From: Streptomyces sp. NBC_00247
GTDB lineage: Bacteria > Actinomycetota > Actinomycetes > Streptomycetales > Streptomycetaceae
Assembly (NCBI RefSeq): GCF_036188265.1
Contig: NZ_CP108093.1
Span: 3,237,001 to 3,301,000, forward strand
Reading direction: 5' to 3'
DNA: 64,000 nucleotides
Positions 34,350 through 43,394 of the stretch are shown in pieces; position 1 is the stretch's first letter; each line of letters opens with the position of its first letter. Below the pieces are notes generated by a model. It had not been told where the DNA came from, searched no databases, and was given only the letters and a program-made list of their open reading frames with translations. The translations under genes were made by a program, and so were the position numbers.

Positions 34350-34762
34350 GCCCCGGCCGCCCCGTTCACGCCGCTCACCGCGAGGGAGCGGCGGCGACGT
34401 ACGAGGAACACGGCCGCGCCGGCCCCCAGCACCACGGCGGCAGCGCCGCCGATCAACGCCCCGTCACCGCCGCCCGACTGCCCGGCGACCTCACCGGTGT
34501 TCGGCGCTCCGGCCGGTACGGCGGAGACCTGGGCGTCCTCGGCGGGGACCGGGGAGGGAGGCTCCGTGGCGGCCTCCGTGGCGACCTGAGGCTCCGCGGT
34601 GGCCGGGGCCGGGGCAGCGGTCGGAGCCTCGCCGGGGACGGCGGAGACCGAGGCGGTCGGAACCGGGGCCGGCGTCGGCCCGTCCGCGAAGGCGGGGCCG
34701 GCGGCGGTGGCAAGCGCGGCGGCACAGACGAGCGTCATCAGACTCAGGGTGGTTCGGCGCAT
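34346..34762 (-). CDS. Surface protein with sortase sorting signal
   Basis: 138 residues. A signal peptide (MRRTTLSLMTLVCAAALATAA, cleaved after AGPAFA) precedes a Pro/Ala/Thr/Glu-rich stalk. The C-terminal sorting signal consists of APNTGE (an LPxTG-like motif with Ala for Leu), a hydrophobic helix (GALIGGAAAVVLGAGAAVFLV) and the basic tail RRRR. The motif variant fits an actinobacterial non-class-A sortase. It is the first gene of a four-gene operon with sortase, sigma factor and putative anti-sigma factor. ATG 34762 follows GGAGAG. It has no folded domain, so it is probably a wall spacer or a sensor. Confidence 0.9.
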   Translation of the reverse strand: MRRTTLSLMTLVCAAALATAAGPAFADGPTPAPVPTASVSAVPGEAPTAAPAPATAEPQVATEAATEPPSPVPAEDAQVSAVPAGAPNTGEVAGQSGGGDGALIGGAAAVVLGAGAAVFLVRRRRSLAVSGVNGAAGA

Positions 34763-34907
34763 GAACTGCTCTCCTTCGTCGTCGGCCCACCGGGACGGGC
34801 GGGCCGGGAAACGGAACGTGCGGAGAGACGAGGCAGCGGCACCCCGGGTTGTAAAGAAATGGCAAAGCCGCTCGGCCACCGGGCCGAGCGGTGCGGGTCC
34901 CGGACGC

Positions 34908-35609
34908 TCAACAAGCCCCCGCGTCTCTGTCGTTCGGGGCCATGTGGCGTGCCGCCGCCGCGTACCGCGCAAGATGGTCCACGGCCTTCGCCAGCAGCCG
35001 GAGATTGACCGCCGGGTCCTGCCCCGGGTCCTGCGCCACGGCCCACGCGTGGCAGACCATGTGCGTGACGATCTCCCGCGCCCGGGAGTCCGCGAGCTGC
35101 GCGGCGTACGCGTCGGCCATCGGGGCGTACGCGACGATGGCGCGGCGCAGACGGGCCCGCAGGGCGTCCGCCGCCTCGCCCGTCGCCCGCCCCCGGGCGA
35201 GGTCGAGGGCCAGCTGCACGTCGGCGGCCAGATCCGCGCGACTGACCGGCACACCCGTGTTCGGCGTACCCACGTACGACGGAACCCCGTACGTCACACC
35301 GCCGTACCCGGCCCCTCCGGCCCCCCCGTACGGCGCCCCACCGTACGAACCGCAGATGCCGGGCGGCGTGCAGTGCCCCGGAGCCGCACCGGACGTGCCG
35401 GCATCGCCCGCACCAGTGCCACCGCCCGCCCCGCTGTTTCCGCCGGTCCCGTTGCTCCCACTGGTCCCGTTGCTCCCGCTGGTCCGGTTGCTTTCGCCGG
35501 TCCGGTTGCTCCCGCTCGCCCGGTTGCTTCCGCCGGTCCGGTTGCTCCCGCTCGTCCGGTTGCTCCCGCTCGTCCGGTTGTTTCCGCTGGTTCCGCTGGC
35601 TGAGCCCAT
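34908..35609 (-). CDS. DUF6415-like protein with N-terminal repeat
   Basis: 233 residues. Residues 8-61 are nine copies of a hexapeptide like SGSNRT. A Gly/Tyr/Pro-rich linker follows ([18 protein letters not shown]). The C-terminal domain, [21 protein letters not shown] then [20 protein letters not shown] and [10 protein letters not shown], looks like the helical family DUF6415 found in Streptomyces beside regulators; that name is from memory. Function unknown. ATG 35609 follows AGAGGTGAG. It is divergent from a large TPR regulator gene, 167 bp away, a pairing often seen in this genus. Confidence 0.78.
   Translation of the reverse strand: MGSASGTSGNNRTSGSNRTSGSNRTGGSNRASGSNRTGESNRTSGSNGTSGSNGTGGNSGAGGGTGAGDAGTSGAAPGHCTPPGICGSYGGAPYGGAGGAGYGGVTYGVPSYVGTPNTGVPVSRADLAADVQLALDLARGRATGEAADALRARLRRAIVAYAPMADAYAAQLADSRAREIVTHMVCHAWAVAQDPGQDPAVNLRLLAKAVDHLARYAAAARHMAPNDRDAGAC
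35427..35588. repeat. 18-bp coding tandem repeat, 9 copies
   Basis: Nine 18-bp units encode S-G-S-N-R-T hexapeptides with small changes ([18 protein letters not shown]). Copies near the middle are almost identical in DNA, which suggests recent expansion. Confidence 0.88.
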
Positions 35610-35776
35610 CGCGAACTCACCTCTTTCGGTGCGAAGGGTGGATCTGAACTCCCGGAGGGATGCCGTTCAGTGAACTCGCGCACACGCACAGTGAGGAGAT
35701 GCCAGGCTGTGGGCCACATGTAGTCCCGCGTAGGCCAGGCCGGGAGGACCCGCCCTGGTGAAGGAGTGAGCGCAAG

Positions 35777-37138
35777 GTGCCCGAATCCCAGGAGATCGGC
35801 GAGCTGATCCGCCAGGCGTGCGCGGCACGAGGCTGGGGTCCGAGCAAACTCGCCCGGGAGTTGGGCATCGCCGAAGGGCGCGGACCGAACGGCCTCGACC
35901 GCCAGTCGGTACGGCGATGGATGGCAGGCCGCCGGAAACCCGACTACTGGCTGCCGTACATCGCCGACGTACTCGGCCTCGACACCGACCCGCCACGCCC
36001 CACACCCTCCGTACCCGCTCAACGATCCGCCTCCCGCCCCCTTGCGGGCCTCGATACCGTGGCGTCAGTCGTCGAGTTGGGGAGGAGCGACGTGCTTCGG
36101 CGAAACTTCCTGGCCGCCTCGGGCGCCCACGCTCTGGGCGCTCTGAACCTGCCCGACCCGGAGAGCGTCACCCGCCGGACCAACCGCGTCGGCGGCTTAC
36201 GCGTCGGCACCGGCGAGGTAGCCGCCGTACGCCAGATGACCCGCGCCCTCGGCGACACCGCCGCCGAACTCGGCGGCGGACACGCCCGCCACCTCGCCGT
36301 CCGCTATCTCACCGAGGACGTCGCCCCCTGGCTCGACGGCAGCTACACGGACGCCATCGGCCGCGAGTTGTTCGCCGCGACCTCCCAACTCGTGCACCTG
36401 GCGGGCTGGATGGCCCAGGACGAGGGCAACCAGGGCATGGCCCAGCAGTACTACGCCCACGCCTACGGCCTCGCCGTCGCCGCGGACGAAGCCGAACTCT
36501 CCGCAACGGCACTGCGGGGACTGGCCGTTCAGGCGATCGACCTCGGCCCCAAATACGGCGCGATGGCCTTGCGCCTCTCCGAACGCTGCGTCGACAGCGC
36601 GAAAGCGCTGGACGACCCGCGCGCCGTCTCCTACTTCCAGACCACCCTCGCCGACGCCGCCGCCCTCGACGGCGACCACCGCCTCGCCACCCGGGCCCTC
36701 ACCGCCGCCCAGACCGCGATCGAGAAGACCCCCGACGCGGCCCCCGGCGAATCCTGGGCCTCCCACTTCAGCATCGGCCGCTGGGCCCACCACTCCGGCA
36801 TGATCCTCGCCCGCCTCGGCGACCTGGACAGCGCCACCGGCCACCTCCGCGAGTCCTTGGAGATCCACGGCATCGACCGCCGCCGCAGCCGGGCCATCAT
36901 CCTCGCCGACCTCGGCCAGATCCACCTCCGCCAGGGCCACCTCGACGCCGCCCTCGCCACCTGGACCGAGTTCCTCGACTGCGCCGAAGGCATCCGCTCC
37001 GTCAAGGTCACCGAAGCCACCGAGGACATGCGCACCCGACTCGACAAGTACCGCAAGGTCCCCGGCGTGGAGGAGCTGCGCGCACGCGCGGAAAGCCACG
37101 TACCCACGGGGGTGGGGGCTCCGGCCGGGGGCGGGTGA
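35777..37138 (+). CDS. XRE-type helix-turn-helix regulator with TPR-like domain
   Basis: 453 residues. An N-terminal helix-turn-helix ([26 protein letters not shown], then [12 protein letters not shown]) is followed by a linker and an all-helical C-terminus with tetratricopeptide-like repeats ([62 protein letters not shown]). It resembles the large Streptomyces family of TPR regulators near BldB/WhiJ-type genes, where small peptides or partner proteins modulate DNA binding. The GTG is at 35777. Its divergent neighbour encodes a DUF6415-like protein and is the likely target or partner. Confidence 0.87.
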   Translation: MPESQEIGELIRQACAARGWGPSKLARELGIAEGRGPNGLDRQSVRRWMAGRRKPDYWLPYIADVLGLDTDPPRPTPSVPAQRSASRPLAGLDTVASVVELGRSDVLRRNFLAASGAHALGALNLPDPESVTRRTNRVGGLRVGTGEVAAVRQMTRALGDTAAELGGGHARHLAVRYLTEDVAPWLDGSYTDAIGRELFAATSQLVHLAGWMAQDEGNQGMAQQYYAHAYGLAVAADEAELSATALRGLAVQAIDLGPKYGAMALRLSERCVDSAKALDDPRAVSYFQTTLADAAALDGDHRLATRALTAAQTAIEKTPDAAPGESWASHFSIGRWAHHSGMILARLGDLDSATGHLRESLEIHGIDRRRSRAIILADLGQIHLRQGHLDAALATWTEFLDCAEGIRSVKVTEATEDMRTRLDKYRKVPGVEELRARAESHVPTGVGAPAGGG

Positions 37139-37166
37139 CGTTTCGGCCACCACGCCACGGCTCCGC

Positions 37167-38105
37167 TCAACGCCCGAGGCGTCCCCCGCGGGCCCACTCC
37201 TGCCAGACCCGCCGCACCTCCGCGTAGTCGACCAGCCGGATGCCCTCCTCGGCCAGTACCGTGCGCGCCTGAGGCGAGACCAGGAACTCGTAGTCCGTAC
37301 GTCGTACGCGCCAGCCCTCGTCCAGGACCCGGGACTCCCGGGTGCCGAGGCTCGGGTGGACCGCCCATTCGTTGAGGCCGGGCGGCAGATCGCGCAGGAG
37401 CTGGACGTACCGGGAAGGTTTGCCGTCGAGCGGGAGGGCGTAGCTGTCCAGGAAGTCGTTCTCGCTGACGGGCAGGCGGCGCCGGCGCATGGCCTCGCGC
37501 GCGGGGCCCAGCCAGGCGCGGACGGCGAGGCCGTACTCGGCGGCGAGGGACACGGTGAGGTCGAAGATGTCGTCGCGGCCACCGTCGGCGAGGCAGTGGA
37601 AGTCCAGGTGGGTGGGGGTGAGCCCGGCGTCCGCCACGGTGTCGATCTGGGCCCGGAACTCCCGCTCCACTTCCTCGATCCGGGCTTGGGCGAGGAGCAC
37701 CCCACGGCCGGAGGGGGTCGGGGCGAAGAACCTGCCCATGGGGTCCAGCAGGGACGGCACCTGCCCCCTGTCGCTCACCGGACCCCAGGGGGCACCGGGC
37801 AGCTCGCAGACCATCGTGAGGTGGACGCCGAACGAGACCTCCGGCCGCCGGAGCAGTCGCCGCATCGCGTCCGGTGCGGCCGGGCACGGAACCATCAGGC
37901 TGCACGAGCCCGCGACGCCCTGCTCGATCGCTTCCACCACCGCCTCGTTGATGGCGGGGTACATCCCGAAGTCGTCACAGTTGACGATCAACAGACGTTC
38001 TCCGGGCGGGTGACCGAGCAGTTCGCCGGAGCGCGTGGACGGGATCTCGGCCTCGGTGGTGGTGCCACAGGTACGGCTGCGGGAAGTGACACTCGTCTCG
38101 TCCAT
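37167..38105 (-). CDS. ChbG/HpnK family carbohydrate deacetylase
   Basis: 312 residues. The YdjC/ChbG fold is shown by LLIVNCDDFGMYPAINEAVVE (metal-binding Asp pair), SFGVHLTM and THLDFHCLAD with His ligands. The family removes acetyl groups from N-acetylglucosamine units, for example in chito-oligosaccharides or hopanoid precursors. The first 35 residues are polar and not conserved, so a later start is possible. It stands alone, convergent with the TPR regulator gene. There is no signal peptide, so it is cytoplasmic. Confidence 0.87.
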   Translation of the reverse strand: MDETSVTSRSRTCGTTTEAEIPSTRSGELLGHPPGERLLIVNCDDFGMYPAINEAVVEAIEQGVAGSCSLMVPCPAAPDAMRRLLRRPEVSFGVHLTMVCELPGAPWGPVSDRGQVPSLLDPMGRFFAPTPSGRGVLLAQARIEEVEREFRAQIDTVADAGLTPTHLDFHCLADGGRDDIFDLTVSLAAEYGLAVRAWLGPAREAMRRRRLPVSENDFLDSYALPLDGKPSRYVQLLRDLPPGLNEWAVHPSLGTRESRVLDEGWRVRRTDYEFLVSPQARTVLAEEGIRLVDYAEVRRVWQEWARGGRLGR

Positions 38106-38317
38106 GCCCGCAGTGTGCGGCCACTCCGCCCGACGTCGGAAACGGATTTCCCGCCGCCGGGCGGCCGGGGCTGTCCGCCGACGCCCTTATACACCCCACT
38201 ACCGCCCCTGGCTCCCGGCCCCGCGTATGGATCGCGTTAAGGTATGGAAAGGTAAAGAGATCACCAAGAGCTGACAAGGGGCGCCGCACGCACCGGCGCG
38301 CCTCTCGGGAGGAAGCC
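38106..38317 (+). promoter_or_regulatory. Leader region of the khtT-khtU operon
   Basis: Upstream of khtT a purine-rich, comparatively AT-rich run (38231-38275, with AAGGTATGG and AAAGGTAAAG) is followed by a GC hairpin around GCGCCG...CGGCGC (38282-38300) and then GGGAGGAAG before the ATG. A promoter is likely here. I looked for a c-di-AMP riboswitch and could not support one. Confidence 0.35.
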
Positions 38318-38788
38318 ATGGGAACCCGCCGCACCACGCTGCCCGGAGTCGGCACTCAGTACGACTTCATCACCGAGTCGGGCCAGCACATCTCCGTCGT
38401 CGTCCACCACGACGGGCGCCGGTTCATCGGGTTCTACGAGCAGGACGACCCAGATTCGTGCCGGCTGTCCGTACCCCTGACGACGCACGAGGCGACCGCG
38501 CTCGCCCACCTCATCGATACGGCGCCGATCGACGCCGTACGGACCGAGGGCATCGACCTGGTCACCGAGCACATCCCGCTCGGTTCGCGTTCGCCCTACG
38601 GAGGACGGGTGCTGGGGGACACGCGGGCACGGACCCGGACCGGGGCGTCGATCGTCGCGGTGTTGCGGACGCACAGTGCGCACCCGTCGCCGGGGCCCGA
38701 CTTCCGGCTGGCCATCGGCGACACGCTCGTCGTCGTCGGTACCCGTGAGGGCGTCGACACGCTCTCCGAGATCATTGCGGAGGGCTGA
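38318..38788 (+). CDS. khtT: K+/H+ antiporter regulatory subunit (KhtT-like, TrkA-C domain)
   Basis: 156 residues. The N-terminal half (TTLPGVGTQYDFITESGQHISVVVHHDGRR) is typical of KhtT. The C-terminal RCK_C/TrkA-C domain (TRTGASIVAVLRTHSAHPSPG, DTLVVVGTREGVDTLSEII) is the ligand-sensing domain. In Bacillus, KhtT controls the KhtU antiporter and responds to pH, nucleotides and c-di-AMP. Here the antiporter gene follows after 2 bp. ATG 38318 has GGGAGGAAG upstream. It is a cytoplasmic subunit docking on KhtU. Confidence 0.92.
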   Translation: MGTRRTTLPGVGTQYDFITESGQHISVVVHHDGRRFIGFYEQDDPDSCRLSVPLTTHEATALAHLIDTAPIDAVRTEGIDLVTEHIPLGSRSPYGGRVLGDTRARTRTGASIVAVLRTHSAHPSPGPDFRLAIGDTLVVVGTREGVDTLSEIIAEG

Positions 38789-38790
38789 TC

Positions 38791-40059
38791 GTGCACGACA
38801 TGACCGCACTGCTGGTGGAGCTCGGCTCCGTCATTCTCGGGCTGGGGATCATCGGACGGTTCGCCGGCCGGATAGGTCTCTCGCCGATTCCCCTCTACCT
38901 CCTGGCAGGTCTCGCGTTCGGCGAGGGCGGGCTGCTGCCGCTCGGCGCGAGTGAGGAGTTCACCGCGGTCGGCGCCGAGATAGGCGTGATCCTGCTGCTG
39001 CTCCTCCTCGGGCTCGAGTACAGCGCCTCCGAACTGGTCACGAGCCTCAAGACCCAGTACCCCTCCGGTCTCGTGGACTTCGTCCTCAACGCGACCCCCG
39101 GCGCCGTCGCCGCGCTGATCCTCGGCTGGGGGCCCGCCGGGGCCGTCGCACTGGCCGGGGTCACCTGGATCTCCTCGTCCGGTGTGATCGCCAAGGTGAT
39201 GACGGACCTGGGGCGCCTCGGCAACCGGGAGACCCCGGTCATCCTCGGCGTCCTCGTCATCGAGGACCTGGCGATGGCGGTGTACCTGCCGCTGCTGACC
39301 GCCATGGTCGCCGGAGTCGGGCTCGCCGGAGGCAGCATCGCGCTGCTGATCGCGCTCGGGACCGTGGGGTTCGTCCTCTACCTGGCGCTGCGCCACGGCC
39401 GGCTCATCAGCCGGGCCGTCTCCTCCGACAACCCGGAGATGCTGCTCCTCGTCGTCCTCGGTCTGACCGTGCTCGTCGCCGGGCTGGCGCAGGAGCTCCA
39501 GGTCTCGGCGGCCGTGGGCGCGTTCCTCGTCGGCATCGCGCTCTCGGGCGAGGTCGCCGAGGGAGCCCGCAAGCTGCTCACGCCGCTGCGGGATCTCTTC
39601 GCGGCGGTGTTCTTCGTCTTCTTCGGGCTCTCGACCAACCCGGCCGACATCCCGCCGGTCCTGCTCCCGGCGGCACTGCTCGCGGTCGTCACCATGCTCA
39701 CCAAGATCTTCACCGGCTGGTACGCGGCCCGTCGCGCGGGCATCAAGTCCCGTGGCAGGTGGCGGGCCGGCGGCACGCTCGTGGCCCGCGGCGAGTTCTC
39801 CATCGTCATCGCCGGCCTGGCCGTCGCGACCGAGCCGCGCATCGGGCCCATCGCCACCGCGTACGTACTGATCCTGGTCATCCTCGGTCCGCTCACCGCC
39901 CGCTGGACCGAACCGGCGGTCCTCCGGATCAAGGCGATGCGCGGCACCCGTACCGGCTCCGCCGGCACCACCGAAGCATCCAAGGACACCGCCACCACGT
40001 ACGTACGGCCCACGCACGACGACCTCACGCCCGAGCACGCCGGGGAGGTCCGCGACTGA
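38791..40059 (+). CDS. khtU: Cation:proton antiporter, KhtU-like (CPA2)
   Basis: 422 residues, about 12 membrane helices of the CPA2 fold. Features are GLGIIGRFAGRIGLSPIPLYLLAG, LLLLLLGLEYS, the unwound helix region VALAGVTWISSSGVIAKVM, VLVIEDLAMAVYLPLL (acidic E-D pair for proton coupling), GAFLVGIALSGEVA and FFVFFGLSTNP. GTG 38791 has GGAGGG 6 bp upstream, inside the end of khtT, so the two are coupled. There is no RCK domain of its own; regulation is by the upstream subunit. Role: K+ (or NH4+) efflux against H+ at high pH or turgor. Confidence 0.92.
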   Translation: MHDMTALLVELGSVILGLGIIGRFAGRIGLSPIPLYLLAGLAFGEGGLLPLGASEEFTAVGAEIGVILLLLLLGLEYSASELVTSLKTQYPSGLVDFVLNATPGAVAALILGWGPAGAVALAGVTWISSSGVIAKVMTDLGRLGNRETPVILGVLVIEDLAMAVYLPLLTAMVAGVGLAGGSIALLIALGTVGFVLYLALRHGRLISRAVSSDNPEMLLLVVLGLTVLVAGLAQELQVSAAVGAFLVGIALSGEVAEGARKLLTPLRDLFAAVFFVFFGLSTNPADIPPVLLPAALLAVVTMLTKIFTGWYAARRAGIKSRGRWRAGGTLVARGEFSIVIAGLAVATEPRIGPIATAYVLILVILGPLTARWTEPAVLRIKAMRGTRTGSAGTTEASKDTATTYVRPTHDDLTPEHAGEVRD

Positions 40060-40133
40060 CGTTCCGAGGCACGAGCCCCGACGGCACCAGCCTCGGCCGC
40101 ACAGGCGTCGGCGGCCCGGGCCCGTGACGCCAC

Positions 40134-40193
40134 GAGGTCTCCCGCTCCTCGTCCGGGAACAGCCGATGCTGTTCCCGGGGAGCGGGAGACCTC
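40134..40193. terminator. Long hairpin between khtU and the lipoprotein gene
   Basis: A 15-bp outer stem (40134-40148 with 40179-40193) and an 11-bp inner stem (CCGGGAACAGC with its complement, 40153-40178) are separated by one 4-nt bulge. It sits between convergent genes and can terminate both. Confidence 0.88.
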
Positions 40194-40226
40194 GGTCCTG
40201 ACCCGCCGGCGGTCCGGCGGTGCGCG

Positions 40227-40790
40227 TCAGTGGTTGTCGACGATGCTCTTGGCGATCCCGTTCACGACGACGACCTCGGCGGCGACGCCGTCCCCCTTGG
40301 TGGCGGACTCCAGCATCTCCTCGCTGCACGGCATCGCCGCCTGGCCGTCCTCGACGCCGCAGATGTCGCCGGTGCCCTCGATGTCCGTGTCCTCGGAGAC
40401 GAAGAACTGCTGCTCGGTGCCGTCCGAGCCGACCACCGTGTACTTGCCGGGGGCGAGGAAGGTCACCTTCCCGTTCCAGGTGCCGTTGACGCCCTTGCCC
40501 TGGTCGATGCCCTCGATCACCGTCTCCGGGTCGCCCGACGCCGTGTCCCCGCCCGAGGTGGCGCTGCCACCGCTCGTTCCGCTGCCGCTCTCGGAGGCGG
40601 TGGCGGACGGGGCGTCCTGCGCGGCCGACGCCGAGGGAGCCGTCTCCAGCGGTGCGCCGGTGTTCGTGTCCTGCGCGCCGGTGTCCGAGGCCGCGTCGGA
40701 GTCGCTGCCCTGGCAGGCCGTGAGGAGCAGGGTGCTCGCGAAGGCCGCGGCGACGAGGACGGCGGTCTTGGTGCGGAGGGCCGAAGCCAT
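40227..40790 (-). CDS. Secreted lipoprotein of unknown function
   Basis: 187 residues. The signal peptide MASALRTKTAVLVAAAFASTL ends in a lipobox (LLTAC, lipidated Cys). A long Ser/Thr/Ala/Asp-rich linker follows. The small folded domain (GKVTFLAPGKYTVVGSDGTEQQF, VSEDTDIEGTGDICG, VAAEVVVVNGIAKSIVD) has two Cys (ICG and MPC) that could form a disulfide. I do not recognise a named family for that domain. The ATG at 40790 has GGGAGCG upstream. It is monocistronic, anchored to the outer face of the membrane. Confidence 0.85.
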   Translation of the reverse strand: MASALRTKTAVLVAAAFASTLLLTACQGSDSDAASDTGAQDTNTGAPLETAPSASAAQDAPSATASESGSGTSGGSATSGGDTASGDPETVIEGIDQGKGVNGTWNGKVTFLAPGKYTVVGSDGTEQQFFVSEDTDIEGTGDICGVEDGQAAMPCSEEMLESATKGDGVAAEVVVVNGIAKSIVDNH

Positions 40791-41034
40791 GGTGACGCTC
40801 CCGGGGAGAGGGCGGCCGGGGAGAGACGTCTCCACGGGCTGCCGGTGATCTGCTGGGGGGACCTGCTGTGTGATCACTATGAGCCATCCGGGCGACCCCC
40901 TGCCCGGAAGTCCTGGACCCACGACACCGCTGTCATCGTTCCCGTACACAGCAACAGTTGTGTACTGCACGCGGCGCGCCGTCTTTACCGGCCGACCCCG
41001 GAATCCCCAAGCACGGCACCGCAGGGTGCGACGG

Positions 41035-42069
41035 CTACAACGAGGTGGCCGCGTGCAGGATGCGCACCAGGGCAACCGTGGCGTTCACCGACGACAGCGC
41101 CGACGCCGCCGTGCCCACCGTCGCCGTCAGCGCGGCGAGGAACAGATGGGTCGATGCGGGTGGCCAGAAACGGGCGGTCGGGGCAGGGTCGAGGAGGGCG
41201 GCGACGCGGCGCGGTACGGGCCCTTCCACCGCGAAGGCGGCCAGGCCCTCGTACGGCGATCCGGCCGAAACCAGCGCCGCCTTGCCCACCGCCCGCGCCA
41301 CCACGCGACGGCTCCCCACCACCCGTGCCGCCTCCTCGTCGGCCCAGCGCTCGGTGCTGTACGCCACCGCCGTACGCAGGGGCACCAGGAACGGGTTGGC
41401 GCGCGCGGCGAGTTGGGTCAGCAGCAGATAGCGGTGGTGACGCCCCGCCAAGTGGGCCCGCTCATGGGCGAACAAGGCCTGGCGCTCGGGCGGTTCGAGA
41501 CAGCCGAGCAGGGCGCTGGAGACGACGACCCGGCCCGTGCCCCCTCTCCGTCCACTCCTGCGGCCACCCGTCCGGGCGCCACGGCGGTGGGCCGGGCGGC
41601 AGCGCCCGGGGAGCGCGTACGCGTAGGGGACGGGGGACTCCACCACGCACGCCCCGCTCCCGTACACCTCGCCCGCCGCCTCCGGCCTCTGCCCCGCCGC
41701 CCGCTCCGACGCCTTCAGCGCGCGGGTCGCGGCGTACCGGGTACGGACATGGCGTACCAGCGTCGCCCCGCAACCGGCCACCACCACGGCCAGAACGCCG
41801 ATGGCCACCAGGCCCGTCCGGTCCTCGTAGGGCAGCGCGGCCCGGACCTCGGGGTCCGACCAGCCGTCCGGCAGCGGATTGCCCGGGAGCCGGGCCGTAC
41901 CGATCACCATCAGCAGGGCGAGACAGAGGGTGCTGCACAGGGCGAGCGTCGTACCGGCGGCGGCCAGCAGACGGGTCGCGCTGCGCGGGTGGAGATGGTG
42001 TGCGGCCAGCCTCGCGACGGGAAGCGCGGTCAGCGGCAGTACGAGTGGCAGGTAGACGAAGACACCCAT
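41035..42069 (-). CDS. M56 family metallopeptidase (BlaR1/MecR1-like)
   Basis: 344 residues with about four membrane helices: VFVYLPLVLPLTALPVA, LLAAAGTTLALCSTLCLALLM, GLVAIGVLAVVVAGCGATLV and THLFLAALTATVGTAASAL. The cytoplasmic zinc metallopeptidase motif is ALFAHERAHLAGRHH (HExxH form H-E-R-A-H), with a later Glu in YSTERWADEEA as third ligand. There is no extracellular penicillin-binding domain. In BlaR1 systems the peptidase inactivates the BlaI repressor, and a BlaI-like gene is 13 bp upstream in the same operon. The activating signal is unknown. Confidence 0.9.
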   Translation of the reverse strand: MGVFVYLPLVLPLTALPVARLAAHHLHPRSATRLLAAAGTTLALCSTLCLALLMVIGTARLPGNPLPDGWSDPEVRAALPYEDRTGLVAIGVLAVVVAGCGATLVRHVRTRYAATRALKASERAAGQRPEAAGEVYGSGACVVESPVPYAYALPGRCRPAHRRGARTGGRRSGRRGGTGRVVVSSALLGCLEPPERQALFAHERAHLAGRHHRYLLLTQLAARANPFLVPLRTAVAYSTERWADEEAARVVGSRRVVARAVGKAALVSAGSPYEGLAAFAVEGPVPRRVAALLDPAPTARFWPPASTHLFLAALTATVGTAASALSSVNATVALVRILHAATSL

Positions 42070-42082
42070 CGTTCCCTCATCG

Positions 42083-42691
42083 TCATCGGCCTTCCGTGGC
42101 GTCGGCCGCGTCCGGCCCGGCCTGCGCGGCCCGGGACAGCAGAGCGCGCAGACGCTCCTCGTCGCCGGGGGTGAGCGCGGAGACGAAGCGGGCGAGGACG
42201 GCCTCGCGGTCCCGTTCGCCGTCGAGTACCCGGCGCATCCGCAGCGCGGCGAGGCCGGCCTCGTCGGAGGCGTTCGTCCAGGTGTAGGAACGGCCCGCGC
42301 GGGTGCGGGTGACCGCGTTCTTCTCGTGGAGGCGGGAGAGGATCGTGATGACGGTCGTATGGGCGAGGCCGCCTTCGAGGCGTTCGCGCACCCAGCCCGC
42401 CGTCACCGGCCCGCCGCCCGCACGCACCACCGCGAGCACCTGCGCCTCCAGCTCGCCCTGAGCCCGCCTGCGCAGCCGCCCAGCGCCCGACGGAGCGCCG
42501 CCCACCGGGGAACCGTCCGGGGAGCTGTCCGGAGCACCGTCGCACGGTACGTCCGGAGAACGGCCCGGCGAGACGTCCGGGCCCACCCCGTCCGCGTGCC
42601 CCGGCGAACCCTGCCGGCCCGGCGGAACGCCGGGTCCCGGTGAGGTGTCACGCCCCGGTGGAACGTCTTGGTGCCTTCCGGCGTTTCCCAT
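42083..42691 (-). CDS. BlaI/MecI/CopY family repressor with long N-terminal extension
   Basis: 202 residues. The winged helix-turn-helix and dimer domain make up residues about 80-202: GELEAQVLAVVRAGGGPVTAG, VRERLEGGLAHTTVITILSRL, VTRTRAGRSYTWTNASDEAGL. Typical BlaI proteins have 120-130 residues. Here about 75 extra residues rich in Pro, Gly, Ser and Asp precede it (DVPPGRDTSPGPG, GVGPDVSPGRSPDVP). The ATG at 42691 has AAGGGCGG upstream. A start nearer the core has no evident ribosome binding site. It represses its operon with the M56 peptidase as the switch. A candidate operator lies at 42817-42832. Confidence 0.87.
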   Translation of the reverse strand: MGNAGRHQDVPPGRDTSPGPGVPPGRQGSPGHADGVGPDVSPGRSPDVPCDGAPDSSPDGSPVGGAPSGAGRLRRRAQGELEAQVLAVVRAGGGPVTAGWVRERLEGGLAHTTVITILSRLHEKNAVTRTRAGRSYTWTNASDEAGLAALRMRRVLDGERDREAVLARFVSALTPGDEERLRALLSRAAQAGPDAADATEGR

Positions 42692-42816
42692 GCGGTGTCC
42701 GCCCTTCGTGCGAGCCCTCGCAGTCACGGCGGGGCGGCCCCGGCACTGCTCAGCGATTCGCCGCATCCTACTGAGCCGTCTTTCCGGGGCAAAGCCCGCC
42801 GGGTCGAGCGCCACCT

Positions 42817-42832
42817 TCTACACGTCTGTAGA
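42817..42832. promoter_or_regulatory. Putative BlaI operator TCTACA-CGTC-TGTAGA
   Basis: A 16-bp palindrome containing TACA-N4-TGTA, similar to BlaI/MecI binding sites (TACA and TGTA half-sites). It lies in the divergent region between blaI-like (start 42691) and terB-like (start 42882), so it could control both. Confidence 0.6.
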
Positions 42833-42881
42833 GTTCCCTTCGGTTCAGCCAACGCACCACGAAGCAACGTATGGAGACGTC

Positions 42882-43337
42882 ATGGCCCTTTGGGACCGGA
42901 TCAAGGAATCCGCCTCGACGATGCAGACGCAGCTGGAGGCGAAGAAGAACGACCTGAAGAGCGGGGCGTTCCGCGATGCGAGCATGGCGATGTGCGCCCT
43001 GGTCTCCGCGGCCGACGGTTCCATCGACCCGTCCGAGCGTCAGCGCGTCGCCCAGCTGATCATGAGCAACGACGTGCTCCAGAACTTCCCCGCGGACGAC
43101 CTCCAGCGTCGCTTCAACGCGTACGTGGACAAGCTCACCGCGGACTTCGCCTTCGGCAAGGTCTCCGTGCTCCAGGAGATCGGCAAGGCGAAGAAGAAGC
43201 CTGCCGAGGCGCGCGCGGTCATCCAGATCGGCATCGTCATCGGCGGCGCCGACGGCGACTTCGACAAGTCGGAGCAGGCCGTGGTCCGGGAGGCGTGTTT
43301 CGCACTCGACCTGCCGCCGCACGAGTTCGACCTCTGA
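42882..43337 (+). CDS. TerB family tellurite-resistance-like protein
   Basis: 151 residues of the all-helical TerB fold: MALWDRIKESASTMQTQLEAK, then AMCALVSAADGSIDPSERQRV and QIGIVIGGADGDFDKSEQAV. Two acidic loops (AADGSIDPSE and GADGDFDKSE) are the metal-binding D/E clusters of this family. TerB proteins work with TerD/TerC in membrane-associated stress complexes; no terD is near. The ATG at 42882 has GGAGA upstream. It ends at a strong terminator. The divergent position to BlaI suggests possible BlaI control. Confidence 0.93.
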   Translation: MALWDRIKESASTMQTQLEAKKNDLKSGAFRDASMAMCALVSAADGSIDPSERQRVAQLIMSNDVLQNFPADDLQRRFNAYVDKLTADFAFGKVSVLQEIGKAKKKPAEARAVIQIGIVIGGADGDFDKSEQAVVREACFALDLPPHEFDL

Positions 43338-43394
43338 GCCGGACCACCCCGGCGCGTCCGACTCCCCGGACGCACCCAGCCGCAGCCGCACCCC

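Noticed and set aside
35427..35588. CRISPR-like array
   Set aside because: Units abut without spacers and encode an in-frame hexapeptide repeat; no cas genes nearby. The same reasoning applies to the array at 43439-43531.
38222..38317. c-di-AMP (ydaO) riboswitch upstream of khtT
   Set aside because: The biology would fit, but I cannot trace the conserved helices and loops of that riboswitch in the 90 nt available.
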